From assembly GCA_037043015.1 (NCBI GenBank), contig CM073325.1, positions 20,811,001-20,875,000 on the forward strand: 64,000 bases of DNA. Direction: 5' to 3'. Each line of letters begins with the position of its first letter. Position 1 is the first letter of the stretch. Source of the DNA: Bryum argenteum (lineage: Eukaryota > Streptophyta > Bryopsida > Bryales > Bryaceae). The translations under genes were made by a program, and so were the position numbers. The notes beneath the pieces were generated by a model. It saw nothing but the letters and a program-made list of their open reading frames with translations, was not told the origin of the DNA and ran no database searches. Shown here piece by piece: positions 46,924-60,769 of the stretch.

Positions 46924-49904
46924 TTAGATACATGCATGGATATGTCGAAATCCGCCTCGATTGTCGCTTACTAGGGTAGTTCATTCTCCATGAACAAATC
47001 CAAAAGCTCCACCGCCTGCACAAACATCATTCAACACACGCGCCCAACATTTCATATTAAGAATTCAAAAACCTTACTATGTTTCTTATTGTAACAAACC
47101 CCATAAATCCATATTGACATCAATTTGAATCTCTACATAAAATCATAAAACTCCCCAAATAAAATAAAATAAATCTCGAATTCTCTAAGTATGACTTCTT
47201 ATGATGAAATCATATCTAACACAAGCCTAGAAAGCTCATATCGGCGACATGATTGTATGTCACCAAGTTAGATTGTAACTATGGTAAAATACCTCCTCAT
47301 AAAGTACTTGTATACATGGTTACCGGAGTACGAGCATTCTCATACTTCAAATTACAAAATGCCTAAAAGAGTAAATTATTTTTTCCTTACAAAAACCCAT
47401 ATTCATAGTATTTCAAAAACATCTAAAATGCAAAGAAAAACGTACATACTTGAACCATGCTTGAAACCCAACATGTGAAGGAAAATTAATGAAATTCTAT
47501 TATCTAGTGATGGTGTAGATTTCAGGTCATTATCCTTGTTACCTCGGGTATGGAAAGCTGGAGACGGAACTTGGGTCCATCGTAATGATGAAGTATGGGC
47601 CTGAACGAGTCCTCTTCCAAGGGCTTGCACTGCTTGCGCACTCGGATCCTCACCTGATCAATCAATTAATTCAATACCAAAAAATCAAAACCAATAATTT
47701 CGCAAGTACCCTTTATGGACGGTACTTTCAAAAAGTGTCAAAAGAGCAACAACCACTTTTGAGTTTCGAGCTCTCACATAAGATGGCTTCCGAGTACGTA
47801 CATACATACATACATACAATTCAAAATCACACTTTTTCATCATATCGATCGCATGAAACAATTTTTTTCTCAAACCAAGAATATAATGATCGCAACCACA
47901 ATAAATGAAAAGAGTACAAAGCTCATTCTTGAAACGGAGTAAAATTGATTCGTAACCACAATAAATTGGAAGAGTGTGCGAGCTCATAATAGATCACTTC
48001 TGGTACTTTCAGAGTGGGCATATAGTCAAGGGTAGGTCGAACGGGCATTTTATTCAAGCCAGGCCTACAAGGGTTTGGTGTTCTTATTTATTTATTATTT
48101 ATTTGGTACTTTCAGAGATGGTGGTTGTTATGTATGTACCTGTGCGGGGAATCTTGATTCTCCGCGACATTTTTTGTCTTCCCACGCTGTTGGGTCTATA
48201 TTCGAACCTCCAAAGCTTGCGGCCTGAACGAACGATTACGCGGAGTTTGTTAGTATGCAAAATTGGTTGTAAATTAACCAGATTAGTAGTAACTCTGAAA
48301 CTATGTGTGAAGATGATGTTTGGTGATTACGAACCTCGTAAATGCCGTGAAGCTGATGTGTTGTATAGTTGTATAGAAATAACGGGAGTCCAGGTTGGAT
48401 TGTACGCACAGAATCACGGTATCTTTGCGGCAATCCTGCAACATCCAAACCAATATCTCAACTTGTCATTATTTTTAATCAACCAAAAACTCTCGAATCA
48501 CATTCAAGCATTCTTGAATATTAAAGATCACAAGAATGAGTATATTACACAATTTTTTCATTATATACAAGACACACATCAAAATATAATCAAGTCACTC
48601 AACACTAATAAAACATTATTCTAAAGGTTGAAGCCTGGAGTTTATTAATCCTCAACCAACAAGTGATTACTTGATATTCACTATTTAACAATCAGCTTAA
48701 CATAATCAAAGACAGTTTTTTCAAAAACATGACATACTTGAAATAAGAATTAAAACGGAAATACTCAACAGTAAAAGGTACATAGTAATAAGCCTGAGAT
48801 TAAATAATCTCCTCTATGGGTGGCGCAACTCACATGATGCTCATAATAAATTTACAACACCCATGGTATGAAACTATGCTTATATGCATCATTCTAGGTA
48901 TTAATAAAATACAACATCCATGGTATGAAACTATGCTTATATGCATCATTCTAGATAATAAAATACAACATCCATGGTATGAAACTATGCTTATATGCAT
49001 CATTCTAGATAACAAAATTCAACATCAATGGTATGAAACTATGCTTATGTGCATCATTATAATATACAACATCAATGGTATGAAACTATGCTTATATGCA
49101 TCATTCTAGAGGTCACTTTCATGCACTTGATATAACACCATAAATACTTTGTGCCAAAAAAGTTGATTTAGAATGGCAAATGGTGGCAAAACCCATGCCA
49201 TGCTTAATATTAACTTGGCATGAAATTAAACAGGAGCTATATGTATCCATAGATGACGTACCAAAGAGCTGCCTCTTGAGATCCTCCTGCATGGTATCGT
49301 TGTTGCACACAAAGATGTATCCGCCCAAGGTGGTGTTGCGCGGCAGGATTTCCGCGGGGGGCAGCGACTTGAACCGCTTGTCGGGGTTCACCGTGATCTG
49401 GAGCGGGGTGTTGCCATTGAACACCCCCGTCATGCCGCCTCCCGGTCCTTGGTTGAAGTTACCGGAACTAATGAAATTCAAACTAGTAGTAACGTCAAGA
49501 CTACTCGCCGGGTCACTCACACCGCTTTGACTTTGACTCGGACCCCGGAGCAGCTTCTTAGGACCAGCGGCAGCACCCCATTCAAGGCCAGCAGCAGCGG
49601 CATTAGCATTATATGATCGCGGCTGCGGTTTCAGCAGGTGCCCATGGTATCTGGTCCGGTGGTAGTGGTGGTGGTGGTGGTCATGCCAGCTCGGATGTTC
49701 AGGGGTCGCCACCACCCAGCTGCCGCTATTGTTGGTCTCTACCAATCCCCTAATACCGTCCCAGAGCCAGAGAGAGTAGCTGGTGCTTGTCGCCAGCGGA
49801 TTAGCATTTGTTGCTGAATATTGTTGATGTTGATAATGTTGTAATCGAGCTGTATTCACCTGTTGCTTGCTATTGTGTGCTACTACTGAGTCTCTCTTAA
49901 CCAT
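46924..49904 (-). CDS. N-rich protein (NRP)-type DCD-domain protein
   Basis: The DCD (development and cell death) domain is plant-specific; NRP-type proteins with a C-terminal DCD take part in ER- and osmotic-stress cell-death signalling. Five exons join with GT-AG borders and continuous phase: 49,904-49,262, 48,435-48,335, 48,223-48,140, 47,653-47,543 and 47,016-46,924, giving 343 residues. The N-terminal ~190 residues are low-complexity (Gln/Asn/His/Gly, with a His run near 75-82). DCD occupies about 193-320: LGGYIFVCNNDTMQEDLKRQ, the FGLP motif (214-217), LFL (233-235), NYTTHQLHGIYE, SFGGSNIDPTAWEDKKC, FPAQVRIRVRKQCKPLEED and HHYDGPKFRLQLSIPE. It ends AVELLDLFMENE plus 18 residues. The Met at 49,904 follows an in-frame TAA directly. 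In exon 5 a strong donor (CTA|GTAAGC) could splice to another exon, so the last residues are less certain. Confidence 0.9.
48855..49110. repeat. 46-57 bp tandem repeat in intron 1 of the NRP gene
   Basis: Five copies of a unit that begins CAACATCCATGGTATGAAAC and continues TATGCTTATATGCATCATTC. The first three copies carry a variable ATAATAAAATA tail, while the last two are shorter. It lies wholly within the 826-bp intron. Confidence 0.92.
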
Positions 49905-50730
49905 TTAGTATGGAATATTATGGGATCAATTCGCCTCGATTTGCCGCCTCATGACCTGCCACCCATGCACCCAACAATTCAAATTTTTTTTTGAAAACAT
50001 GCACTTAGTCACTCACTGTGAGAAAATCAATTTGAATGACACTGTTCAGTTAAAACTGTTAACTATTGAAAGCTTCCTGATAGTTGACATGCAAATGCTC
50101 CAAGGGGGCTGCCGGAAGTTTGAATATTGTTTTTCCTGCGTGTGTCTGTTTTAATTGGTCATCGATCCTTTCAACGTATAATTCTACGTACCCTCACTAT
50201 ACATTACTGTGTATCGACCTTCCTCTCTTCGCATCGAAATTCTGAAAGATTCATGAGTTCAAAAACCCAGTAACCGGGAGTCTCTCCGAGGAAGAGCACA
50301 GTTCAAAAAATCATCGAACAGGATGAAGAGAAAAAGCTACACTATTAATACATGATTCAGTATCGAACATTGCAATTTTGAAAATTCATGAGTTCAAAAA
50401 ACAGTGACCGGGCGTCCTCACCAAAGGGAGAGAAACAAAACTTCAAACACCATTAAACAGGATCGATGATTGACAGTCAAAGACGCAACAGTCCTAGACT
50501 CTTGCATTGCAAATTCAGAAGATTCGTGACAGTCAGGCGTCTGCCCCCAGGAGGTCAGAGCATCATCAAAGAAGTCAAATTTCGAATGGAAACGGAGTGA
50601 GAGAAAAGGATGGATGGAGAGATACCTGGGTTGTGGAACGGAAGGCAGTGGTGTGGCCATAGCCATGGCGAATGAATCGGGAGAGGATTTGGCTGGAAAT
50701 ATATATACGAGAGAGAGAGAGAGAGTCTCC
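49905..50730 (-). promoter_or_regulatory. NRP leader and core promoter region
   Basis: On the minus strand a (CT)n tract leads directly into TATATATATTTCC at about 50,710-50,698. Some 35 bases on lies ATGGCTATGGCC (50,666), then a donor-like CAACCCAG|GTATCT at about 50,625. An acceptor-like GGTGGCAG occurs 51 bases before the NRP start. If used, this gives a ~0.7-kb leader intron and leaves a 15-codon upstream ORF (MAMATPLPSVPQPRS) ahead of the main start. The layout (Y-patch, TATA, start) is typical of plant promoters. The splice is inferred. Confidence 0.4.
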
Positions 50731-51450
50731 CGTCCGAGTACTATGAAAGGACCGAAAGGAGCAGGACGGTGGGTCAGAAGTCGACGTGAAGCTCTCGCAT
50801 CTGCTGCTACTCCTGCTGAGCAGGCGTCAGGACGAAGGGTGGAAAAAGATAGTACTACGACTCTCACTCACTCCACTCCACTCCACTGCTGCTGCTTGAG
50901 CAATGCCTGGGTCCTGGAGGGGAGGGAGGGGGGGGGGGGGGGGGAAGATGTTGGAAAGACAAGGGCCAGAGGCGCGACACATAGGCAGACAGGGAAGAGG
51001 CCGCACACAGTGACTACTTAAATGCCCTGCCTCAGTCACTGGATCAATTGCAGCCTGCGCCTGCATGTACATGCTCCGCCATCATCACTGCTGCAGACAG
51101 TGGACCGGCTTACCCCCCTTTCGCAATTATCACGCTCCCCCTCTCTCGCTCGCTCGCTCTCAAGGACTACAGACTACTCCTTTCTTACTCGTCGTCCGTC
51201 CTCCTCCAACAACGACGACCGCGACGCCCTTGTCTCTCTCTCTCTCTCGCTCGATAGATATTCCTGCATGCACCGACTTTGATCGATCAGATCGATCAGA
51301 CTCAGCGAGGGATGGGGATTGCGCTTGTGGGTGTGGAATCTGAGAATGAATTGTTTGAGAATGGATTGGATTGAATGGTGAATCGGAAGGAAGGGAGGGA
51401 GGGAGGGAGGTCAGGCAGACAGAGTTCCCCGCCTGCATGGGACCGATGGG
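50731..51450. repeat. Microsatellite-rich upstream block
   Basis: Contains CACTC repeats (50,868-50,886), a 20-G run interrupted once (about 50,925-50,944), (CT)n at 51,136-51,160 and 51,235-51,250, GATCGATCAGATC (51,280-51,300), and GGGA repeats (51,390-51,410). ORFs here are repeat artefacts. Confidence 0.7.
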
Positions 51451-54400
51451 GGGTTTGTTCAGTTGACGCCCCAGTTCAGCTAACTCCCGTGAGTCCGGAT
51501 GGATGACTCTGTCAGTTCGTGATTTCTTTTCTCATCCAATCCTTTTTCGTGCTAAGGTAGGAGTGGTGAAAACCGTCTGAATTTCAGCTTTGCATACTTG
51601 GAATAGTGGTGTAAAATTTTAATTATTTTTCGATGGTCTGCAAAGCTAGTGCAAATCCATCCAAAAAAAAAAATAAAAAAAAAAAAAAAAAAAAAAAAAA
51701 TTGAGTAATCCTATAATTTCCTATGAATTTTTGAATCTCGAGTCATAGGAGTCCCACTACCCGAACATAGAGTGTTGGCTTTTTTGCAAGGTTGTATTCC
51801 AAAAACTGTGGATTGAATGTCCCAAAATGAATCAAAATAGGTTTAGGAACTGACGTAGGAGTTGTCAAAACCGTTCAGCATGCATGGTTTGAGCTAAAAC
51901 AGTGGATGGTTCCCAAAACCTGTCAGTTTACCATGACCGGACGGTTCTACAGACCCTACCTATAAACCTACTGTGCGGTTTTTGGGGCTGGACGGTTTTC
52001 ACGACTCCCACCTTACTATGAGATTACCATATCCTACTTCCACTATTGATATTTTTAACTAAGTGACCACAATGAGCTTTCTTATATCAACCTTTCTTAT
52101 TGGTTTCAAATGAAATATTGTTATCAAGTTACTTCTATATCTTACATTGAGATAATATAGTGGGTGACTTTTTATTATTGGTTTATTGTAATGTAATCTT
52201 CAAGACTCAAGTTGTGTTTTTGGGATTTCGAGCAAGTGAAAGGGAGGGGTTAAATTTAATATTTTTCCCTTAAATTTTTATGGGGTGCTCCTTACATTGC
52301 GAGGTGCACTTTGGTATATTTGCAAATCCAAATTCCAATTTTGAAACATTTGTTTTAAAAATTTTAGTTTTTTAGTCCAGAAAGGGCGATTTTAATTTAG
52401 TGATCTTGTTTAGAATGAAGATGTTCACAACCAAATCACTACTCAAACTCCAAAGTGATTGAAGTTAAAAGTTTGTTACTTTTGCAACGGCAACGTCCAA
52501 AAAGTTCATAAAAAAAATCTTCACAATTTCTAAAGTTTTCTCTATTAAAATTTGAGATATAGGAAGTTTTCAGAAAACGAAATTCTTGAAATTAAAAAAC
52601 TCATAATGGCACCTACTCACACTTCAATTTTTTCTTTGAGAACCAAATATATCTAATGTGGTGCATGTTTTAGAATATGTTGTTTCTTGACTTTCTTCTA
52701 GGAAATAGTTCTCATGAATGTCAAAATAGCAAAATGAGTCTCTAAAATCTTGGTTGAGTGTATCCCTACTTGATTATCTACTTAGAAAAAACTATGACCA
52801 CAATTTTTGGGTGAAAAGTTCAAATTCTCCTTTGTACAATGGAAACAATGCCTCTCGAACAATGCCCAAAAAACAATTACACAAACTTTGGATGTTACAA
52901 TCGTGAAAATGCAAAAACATCCTACGGTCAATTTTTGGAACAATGTCTGAAAATAGGTTTAAGAGTAAGATCTTACGACTGAAAATTTTAAAAATGTCCA
53001 ATATAAATTGGTTCACACCCCTGAGAGTGCAAAGAGGTAGAAACCAGAGTTTTGAGATTTAAAGTTCCATAAAAAAAGTATGTCGAGGAATTAAGCAAGG
53101 TAGTTAGGGACTTTCCACATATAGGTTTATCTTAACTTCTATTTACCCTTAAAAGGTAAAACGGCTTGCTATTATATTGGGCAACTTAGATAAAGGGTCA
53201 AACTGTAGTATCTAAGTTACAATTTGGTGTAGGTGTAATAATAAATACAAAGTGCATGTTATAAAATTTGCATATTCAAATTTGAATTCTTGACTTTAAC
53301 TTTTCTTTTTTTTTAATAAAAAAAATACAAAATTTTAATTAATTTTTTTAGATTTTTTTTAATAGCCCAACTCGGGTAGAACAGATAATCATTTAATGAT
53401 TATTTGAAAAAAATTGGTTCCATATTTACAACCAAATACCTACTTGGATTTTGAAGTTACTCAAATAAAATCTTTAACAATTTCAACAAGGACAACCTTC
53501 ATATAAATTATAACACAAAGCTTTAAAATTTACTAGAAATATATTTCAAAAATTTCAAAAATTTGAGATTTAGGTAGTTTTCCCTTCTTTTTTCCTCAAA
53601 ATTCACAATTTCATAGAGGCACCTACTTGCCGTAAAACATGTACATAACGTGGTGTATGTTTTTCAATATCATTGTTTTTAGACCTTCTTCTAGGAAACA
53701 ATTTGCATGAAGGTCAAGAGAGCCAAACGATTCTCTAAAACTTTGCATGAGCAAACCCAACTTAATTACCTACATGGAAAATAATATGACCAAGTTGTTT
53801 GCGATAACAATCTTCAACTTGATACTTGGCCTAAAACTTTTATTTAAATATAATATACCTTTATAATTTTACTTTAATATACATACCTATGGATTTTTTT
53901 AAGGGTATTACCGCTTCTTAGAGTTCTCTTCCCGCACTCTCTCAGAGTCATTGGCCATTTGGTCCCCCTTGCCCACCAGGGCCGTACCTAGTCTCTCGAA
54001 CCGCCTAACCCTTGCCTTTTCCGCAAGAGCCACCCATCTACTAGTCCCCGTGTTTTCCTTCCTCCTACCCACTAGAGCCTCTCCATACTCTCAATCCGTC
54101 AAATCCACCAATTTTATCTGCCTAGACTTCCACCGCAAATCGTATGTCCTCCCTCTCTACTAGCTCTGTTGATCCTCTTGATCCTCTTATGTATTTCATG
54201 AGTCATTAGGTTTGGATGACAACTAAATGCTCCAACCAAATAAAGGATTAAAATTAATCTATTTCTTATTGTTAAATTACAATCATGAGTGTTGTTAACA
54301 CTAGTAGAAATAGCACAAAAATAACTGTCAAGAATGACTTCTTCCTAATAACACAAGAGTGCCTATTATGCCTTTAATAACATGAAAATAATTTTAATTG

Positions 54401-57400
54401 TAATTTGTCATTTTCTTTATCGTCTATCTTGCACTCCAATTACATATCCTTGCATGCATACGTGCATACCAACTTTGATTGATTAAAGGAGATCATATAT
54501 GGAGGGAGATTATACATGTACGGAATCTATCGATGGGTTAATGATAAATTGTTTGAACGATGAATTTAATGGTGATTCGAAACGAGTAGCAAAAACATAA
54601 GCAATCAAAGGAGGTTGGTTGTGAAGAGAGAGCCTGTTGTTGTTGCGTGCATGGAACCAAATGGGAGTTTATTTAACCCATGCCGAGTTCACCTAACTCC
54701 CAAAAGTCCGAATGAATGGCTTTACATTTCACTCATCTCTTCTCACATGCTCCTTGTCTATGTTACCATAAGTTCATACTGATTTATACCTTCTACTACT
54801 GTATAGTTTTATCCCATTATTACATTGCATGACCACAATATAATGCATCTATATTACAATATAAATTAAATATTGGTTTTAAATACACAAGTTGATAAAT
54901 TAAATGTATCAAGACTTATATGGTAATATTAAATAATATTCATATATACTTGTACGGATATCAAAATAAAATGTATTTATAGTACTTATGTGGGATTCAC
55001 GAATGTCGATAGAATATCTATCTAAAATACCTATACCAACATCATCATCTTAGTTTTTTGAGGTCAATTATCACGTCTTATTAAATCATATAAAGGGCAA
55101 CCCTGCAAATTAAAGTAACCTTGAATTATTAATATTTGATATTGTTGGGTTCACATATGTGCTACAAGTATAAATCCTACAACAAACCATGTTAACAAAA
55201 CCTTCAACCTCTAATTGGAACTTAATTGTGCAATTAGCTCCATTGCTAAAAAAGATACAACTACATGTAAACTTGGTACCCCTGAAAAGTAAGCTAGCTA
55301 TAGCTCTTTTTTGAGGCCAGTCCAAGAAAATGCACCTAGCTTTAACTATATCGTTTGTCAATGACGCGCCGATAATTTTGACGATACCCGACCCCAATAG
55401 ATGAAGCCCCACCCTCCTAGGTTTCTCCTAACACTACTTAAATGAAACAAGTTTTATAAAACCCTCCTCGCTAAGCATGGTTAGTCTGCCATAACCAATA
55501 GAATCTGCCATAGTCACCAATCACGTGATTCAAAAAACTTAGTATTTAGCCATTACACAAAAACAAACCAATTCTGCATCAAGCATTCAAGCTCAAGCTA
55601 TTTAGCCAGTTAGAGCTGTATCTTGTCAACACTTCTCAATTTGATAGCTAGATATAGCTATTTTTTAAGGACGGCATTAAAAGGTCTAGCTATAGCTTTT
55701 TATCAGAGTGAATGCCCAAAAACAACTAGCTTTAGATCGCTTGGCATTGTTGATAACTTACAGGGTTTGAAAACTTTAGAATCGTAATAGCACATAAAGA
55801 AGTAGCTATTGGTACAATAATTATCCAAAATAATTACATTGGTACAATCTTGTGGTTTGAAATATTCATGTGGTCAAACAAAACTTCTATCATCTTTATT
55901 GTACACATGTTCAAAATATAGCATTCAAAAAAATGTTGGGGAGTGGACTTTGAGCAAGCCATATGCTTTCATGAATTCATAATTAGAAATAAGACTTGAC
56001 CAAAAAAAATGCACAAGTACAACCACATATAGTACTTATGCTCATTTTCAAAACATACACAAGTAGAAATTGGCACAGAAGTAATGTCTATAGTGACTTG
56101 TCCGTCGTGACAAAAGAGTGTTTGTATAAATTGTGCTTCTAACAACATCAAAATAAATTGTTACATTTGTTATTTTTCCTTGAATTTTGTTGATCTAGTA
56201 GGCAATAGTATAGCTCATTACACCCAAAAAATTTAACAAAGAAGAAGTGAAAAATATAATAATTTGTTTTGATGTACTGGAATACTATTAAACAAGCTTT
56301 CTTGAGTCATTGGAGACAAGTCACTACAGACGTCCCTTTTTGTGCAATTTTCTACCACTTATAGAGGCCCAACAAATTCATGTGTGAGGCTTACAATGTT
56401 TGGAGGTAGTGAACATGTGATCGCTTTATATAAGAAGCACATAGACAACTTCAAAATGATTGGGCAAGTTTGAAATTAAGGCTTGTTTGGCAGAACCCTT
56501 AATTTGACTTTTACTTACATCACTACATATTCCAAATTATTTTTAGCCTATTTTGTTCATTTAATTCAACAACCAATATTCTAATCAAGGAGTTGAAGTA
56601 TCACGAACAACTTCAGACCAAGTGAATCCAGTATTTCACATATGAGGACGAGGTTTTGAAAAAACTAAATAGGCTATACGTAGGATGGTAGTAGCTTTAA
56701 TTGAGTCAAAGGTTTTTAAGATACACCAATTGAAAGGTAGTCCATGCCTTGGAAGTCACGCAAAACACAACAATGGTCATGTTGCATTCTTTGTAGGTTA
56801 CACTTATAAAATGACTATTCTACACTAAAATCAAATTGTGATGTCGAATAGTCGTATAAAAAAACATGCCGACGGCCCACCTCTTTTGGGTCCTCAACTT
56901 TGAACTCCTACATCTCAGGCTTTAGTAGGGTTATTCAAGTGATTGAAGTGGTGTTCACCTTCTCACATCCCTTAGAATAGCCTTATGTTGAAGCTTGACA
57001 CAATTTGCAAAAGCCAAATTCACACATATGTGGAATTTATATCAAAATAGGGGTCAATCCAACTACTTGACTCGAATATTGGTTGTTGAACAATTGTCAT
57101 GGTTAATAATAAAGGTAAGTTATTCAGATCTCACTTGTACAATCTTCTCATTAACTTATCTCAGGTCAAATATTGGAACGACCTCAATATTATAATATTT
57201 TACCTGAAAACAAGATAATAATAATAATCATAGCAAAATCATAATATTCACTTGTGACGACTTGTTTGACAACTCATCATTATCATGATAATTAAAATCA
57301 TGATATTTCACATCAAATGAAAATATTTGTAAAATTGCAATATTCATTGGTAACCATCTATTTGGCATCCCATCATTACCATCATCATCAACATCATCAA

Positions 57401-58890
57401 GATCATGATTGTTTCAAAATCATGATATTACATAGGATTTGAAAATAGAGGTCTCAACTCTCAACCTCAATATTCTAGCCCTTGCCTCTCACTCTTGGCT
57501 TATCCCCACCCTTCCCCAACAACCTTTCATATTTGTTTGGTTGCCAAGCAATGCTTAATATTCTCAGTATCGTGATATGTGCAAATTACAATAATAAGAG
57601 AGAGTGAAGGTCCACTAATTATCACCAACATTTTATTATTGGGTTGCCAAACGCAACTGAAATCATGAGGCCTCATATACTCATACACTAGCATGTATTA
57701 GTACAAAAAAACAATACAATATTTTATGATTTTTTTGAAGTGAAAGTGCAACCATGAGAGAGACATTTTGCAATAACCGAAAAAATCACCAACTAAAAAA
57801 TTGATCACCTTCATTTCAATACTACCCTTGTACCAAAAGAATTATTGATATAAATTACTGGCTCGAATTACAACCTTGCAATTGTGGAGAGTGGTGCAAA
57901 AATCTACAAATGAGAAAAGTCTAAAACCATACCCCTTGCATGCCATGTCTTCCTCACATCTTGGATAGAATTATGTTTCTCACGACAAAAACCAGATTCT
58001 GATTAGAATCCAACACAAAAAACGAAACTGAAATTCAACAGTAGATAAAGGAGAAATAGCTACTCAAGAACCATGTAGGCTTTTAATTGTTTTAGTATAA
58101 AAACATCATTGCAATTTCACTAGTGAAATTACCTAAATAAAAAATAATCCAACTACAAGTCAATTGAAGATTCATCTTAAGATCTTACTTATCTAAAATA
58201 ATTCATGAAAAATTAAGTTGGCTTTCACATAACTGGAATGCAATGGTAAAATATGCCCCTTATTTCAAAACCCTGAAAGAAGAGTTGCCTTCATCAGAAA
58301 AATGCCATTTAGCTATACTCTATTACATGGACTTGAGATTTTTATTACACGAAGTAGACTTGATTTGGGACCCAATGCAAGTTGTTTTGTCAGAACCCAA
58401 CCCAACTTTCAAAGAAGAAAATATGGCCCTTCAAAGTTGTAGCTTGTGATCTGAAATGTAGTTTGTTGTCATTTGTACTAGAGCAAGCTTTGAATTTTTT
58501 GGTAAGTTTACTTTTATTTGTCTTTTATGATTATTCAAAATTTGAGATTTTGAAAGTATTCAAAATATATATGCCTAGTATACACAAACTTATAGAGGCA
58601 CCCAATTACCATTCAGAGTTTTATTGTACCATATCTTTTTTTTTAAAAAAAATTATTATTTTTTTTTTTTTTATTTTTTTTTTTTTTAATTTTTTAAGTC
58701 AAATGGTGGATTCCATTGCAAGAAAGAATGATAACACCGATGCAGAACATAGCGCGGATTCTCCAGACTAGAGAGTGACAATTTTAGTGATTTTTAAATA
58801 GTACCTAACTGGAGGATGTACCTAACCTGAAACTTGAACCTAGAACCTAAGTGAGCTTACTAATGAGAGATCGGGGCAAAGAAGTCCTAG
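51451..58890. other. Gene-free, repeat-derived intergenic stretch
   Basis: A-run at 51,660-51,700. About 52,380-53,094 is a direct relative of the long TTAA-type element (AGTGCAAAGAGGTAGAAAC near its right end). About 53,390-53,800 is a more diverged relative. About 57,740-58,480 is the ~800-bp interspersed repeat, and a T-rich tract lies at 58,625-58,690. No ORF has recognisable content. Confidence 0.5.
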
Positions 58891-58899
58891 CTGATGGCC

Positions 58900-59380
58900 A
58901 GGTCAAGTGCCTGTGATGGGACTTGAGTCCAATACCTGGGAAGTTAGAGGAAGCTGCCTGTGGGGGGGGGGGGACCGGGTATATTGCCAGTGAGGAATGT
59001 CATATCGAATTGTACAGAAAGTGTCGTTACGGCACCATTGGCGTTGGAATGCCTGCTTTGATGTCTCCCCTGCCACCGGTAGACTCCGTTCGAGGGTGCG
59101 GACTCTGAGCCAAGCGGACGTGGCCAAATCGAGGAATGCGTCCTAGAAGGCCCACTCTAAATGTTCCCGTGGCCAGCGTATACCATTGAAGACATTGTTG
59201 TTTCTCCTGATCCGGATCATCCATAAGGCTGAACCTCGTAGGAGCGACCATATGCTTTGCCCTTGAATGAGGTGTGACGGGAGGTCGAAGCCTAAGAGGC
59301 ATTGGTGCCATGTGAGCCTCGCTTGCGGGGTTGTATCATAAGGAATCTCTAACACCTTGATATCACTGTTTTCATACCTT
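58900..59380 (-). pseudogene. LINE C-terminal (zf-RVT region) fragment
   Basis: Minus-strand frame at about 59,355-59,143 reads LTWHQCLLGFDLPSHLIQGQ, then SIWSLLRGSALWMIRIRRNN and NVFNGIRWPREHL. The LLRG.ALW.I...RN..VFNG pattern is what follows the zinc-binding zf-RVT segment in plant LINEs. Only the tail is present. It lies 26 kb from the other LINE remnant, so it is a separate insertion or fragment. Confidence 0.5.
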
Positions 59381-59689
59381 CTTCAAGAAAATAATGTGTG
59401 TGAAGACCCAAAGAGCACTATGAGTATCTACATTCTTGCATAGGCATACTCAATTATATATGGGAGAATTTAGGAAAATTGTTTGAAATAACAATCATCA
59501 ACTCACCCTTTGCAAAATGTAGATCATGTCTCTTACACAATATTAAATAAATATTATTTATCATCTTTAAACATCATTATCTCATGATTGGTAAAGATTG
59601 AGCTAGTGAAACTTGACATGGTAATACTAATACTAGCAAGGTTTAAGGTTCCATGATGACGTATTAGCACTCAAAAATGATTACATATG

Positions 59690-60480
59690 ATTATAATTTT
59701 CAATTTAAAGTGAAAATGCTACCAATAGACTTATTGCAATGAAGAAGTCACCAACTAAGAAGTTATTTACCTTCACCTCAATAACCTCCTTGAAAGAAAA
59801 ATAAAATATAATTAAAAATTAAAAATTGAAAACAGAATTGTGAGAAAAATTTCTTTGCACAAGTAATGGCCTTGCAATGGTGAAAACTGCCCCAAATTTT
59901 ATAAAGGAAAAATGTTCAAGACCATACCCCTTGCACAAAAATGCATGGCGTGTATTTCTCATATCTTGGATGGATTTAAGGTTTCTACCAAAGAAAGAAG
60001 ATCCAAATTGGAATCCAACCCAATAAACAGAATCAATCTTCAATGGTGAATGAAGGAATTATAGCTCCTCAAAAATCATCCATTTTGTCACTATTTTCAT
60101 TGTAGAAACATTGTAGCATATCCAATACTAGAATCAATTGGATCAAAAATCTTCCAAGTGGAAAGTTGTTACAATTCACCTTAAGAAGATATTCATGCAA
60201 AATAAAACGAATCATGTAGAACTATTTTTTGTTTCACATAATCCGCTTGTGATGGTAAAACATGCCCCATGTTCGAAAACCCAAAAGCAAGAGTTGCCTT
60301 CACTAAAATGCATGCCATTACTCCACACATCACCATACGGGGCCGCAATTTTTACCGCACAAACCAGACTTGATTTACGACCCGAATCACGAGAATTAGT
60401 CCACAACGAAATCCGTCAGAAGAAGTTATGACTCTCCAAAGTTTCTTCCTTTCATCCCGAAGTTGTTTTTCGACATTCGC
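59690..60480. repeat. ~800-bp interspersed repeat copy
   Basis: Collinear with 28,300-29,100 and, less well, 57,740-58,480: GAAAATGCTACCAATAGACT, TCACCAACTAAGAAG, GCTCCTCAAAAATCATCCAT and GTAAAACATGCCCCATGTT. No coding frame is shared among copies, so it is probably non-autonomous. Confidence 0.65.
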
Positions 60481-60639
60481 CCATGTTTAGGGGTTAACAA
60501 TGAGGTAAAAAGATTGCAACTTTGGGTTTTTTGAGCTTCCAAAAACGCAAGGACACACGGGCACATGGGGTGATCTCGAACTGAGTAGAAGTTGGTTCCA
60601 GAAAGCAAATCTGTTTATGGCATTTCTAGATAAGATAGA

Positions 60640-60730
60640 TAGAAACTCCGGTCCCTTTCCAAGGGGCCAGCGTCCGTTTGTAATGCTAATATCCCGATGG
60701 CCACTAGACAAGGGGAGGGTGGATGGCATT
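60640..60730 (-). repeat. Dispersed ~95-bp repeat, copy 2
   Basis: Reverse complement of the 42,705-42,805 copy: CTCCGGTCCCTTTCCAAGG, GTTTGTAATGCTAATA and GGCCACTAGACAAGGGGAG. Confidence 0.65.
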
Positions 60731-60769
60731 TCTACACCAAACTAAGAATCCACCATAAAACATAAAATC

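Noticed and set aside
47974..48624. 216-aa plus-strand ORF
   Set aside because: Overlaps NRP exons 2 and 3 in antisense; the minus strand carries the conserved DCD motifs with splice sites.
50418..50867. 149-aa minus-strand ORF in the NRP upstream region
   Set aside because: It spans the (CT)n/TATA promoter layout and has no recognisable domain; a leader with a short upstream ORF explains it better.
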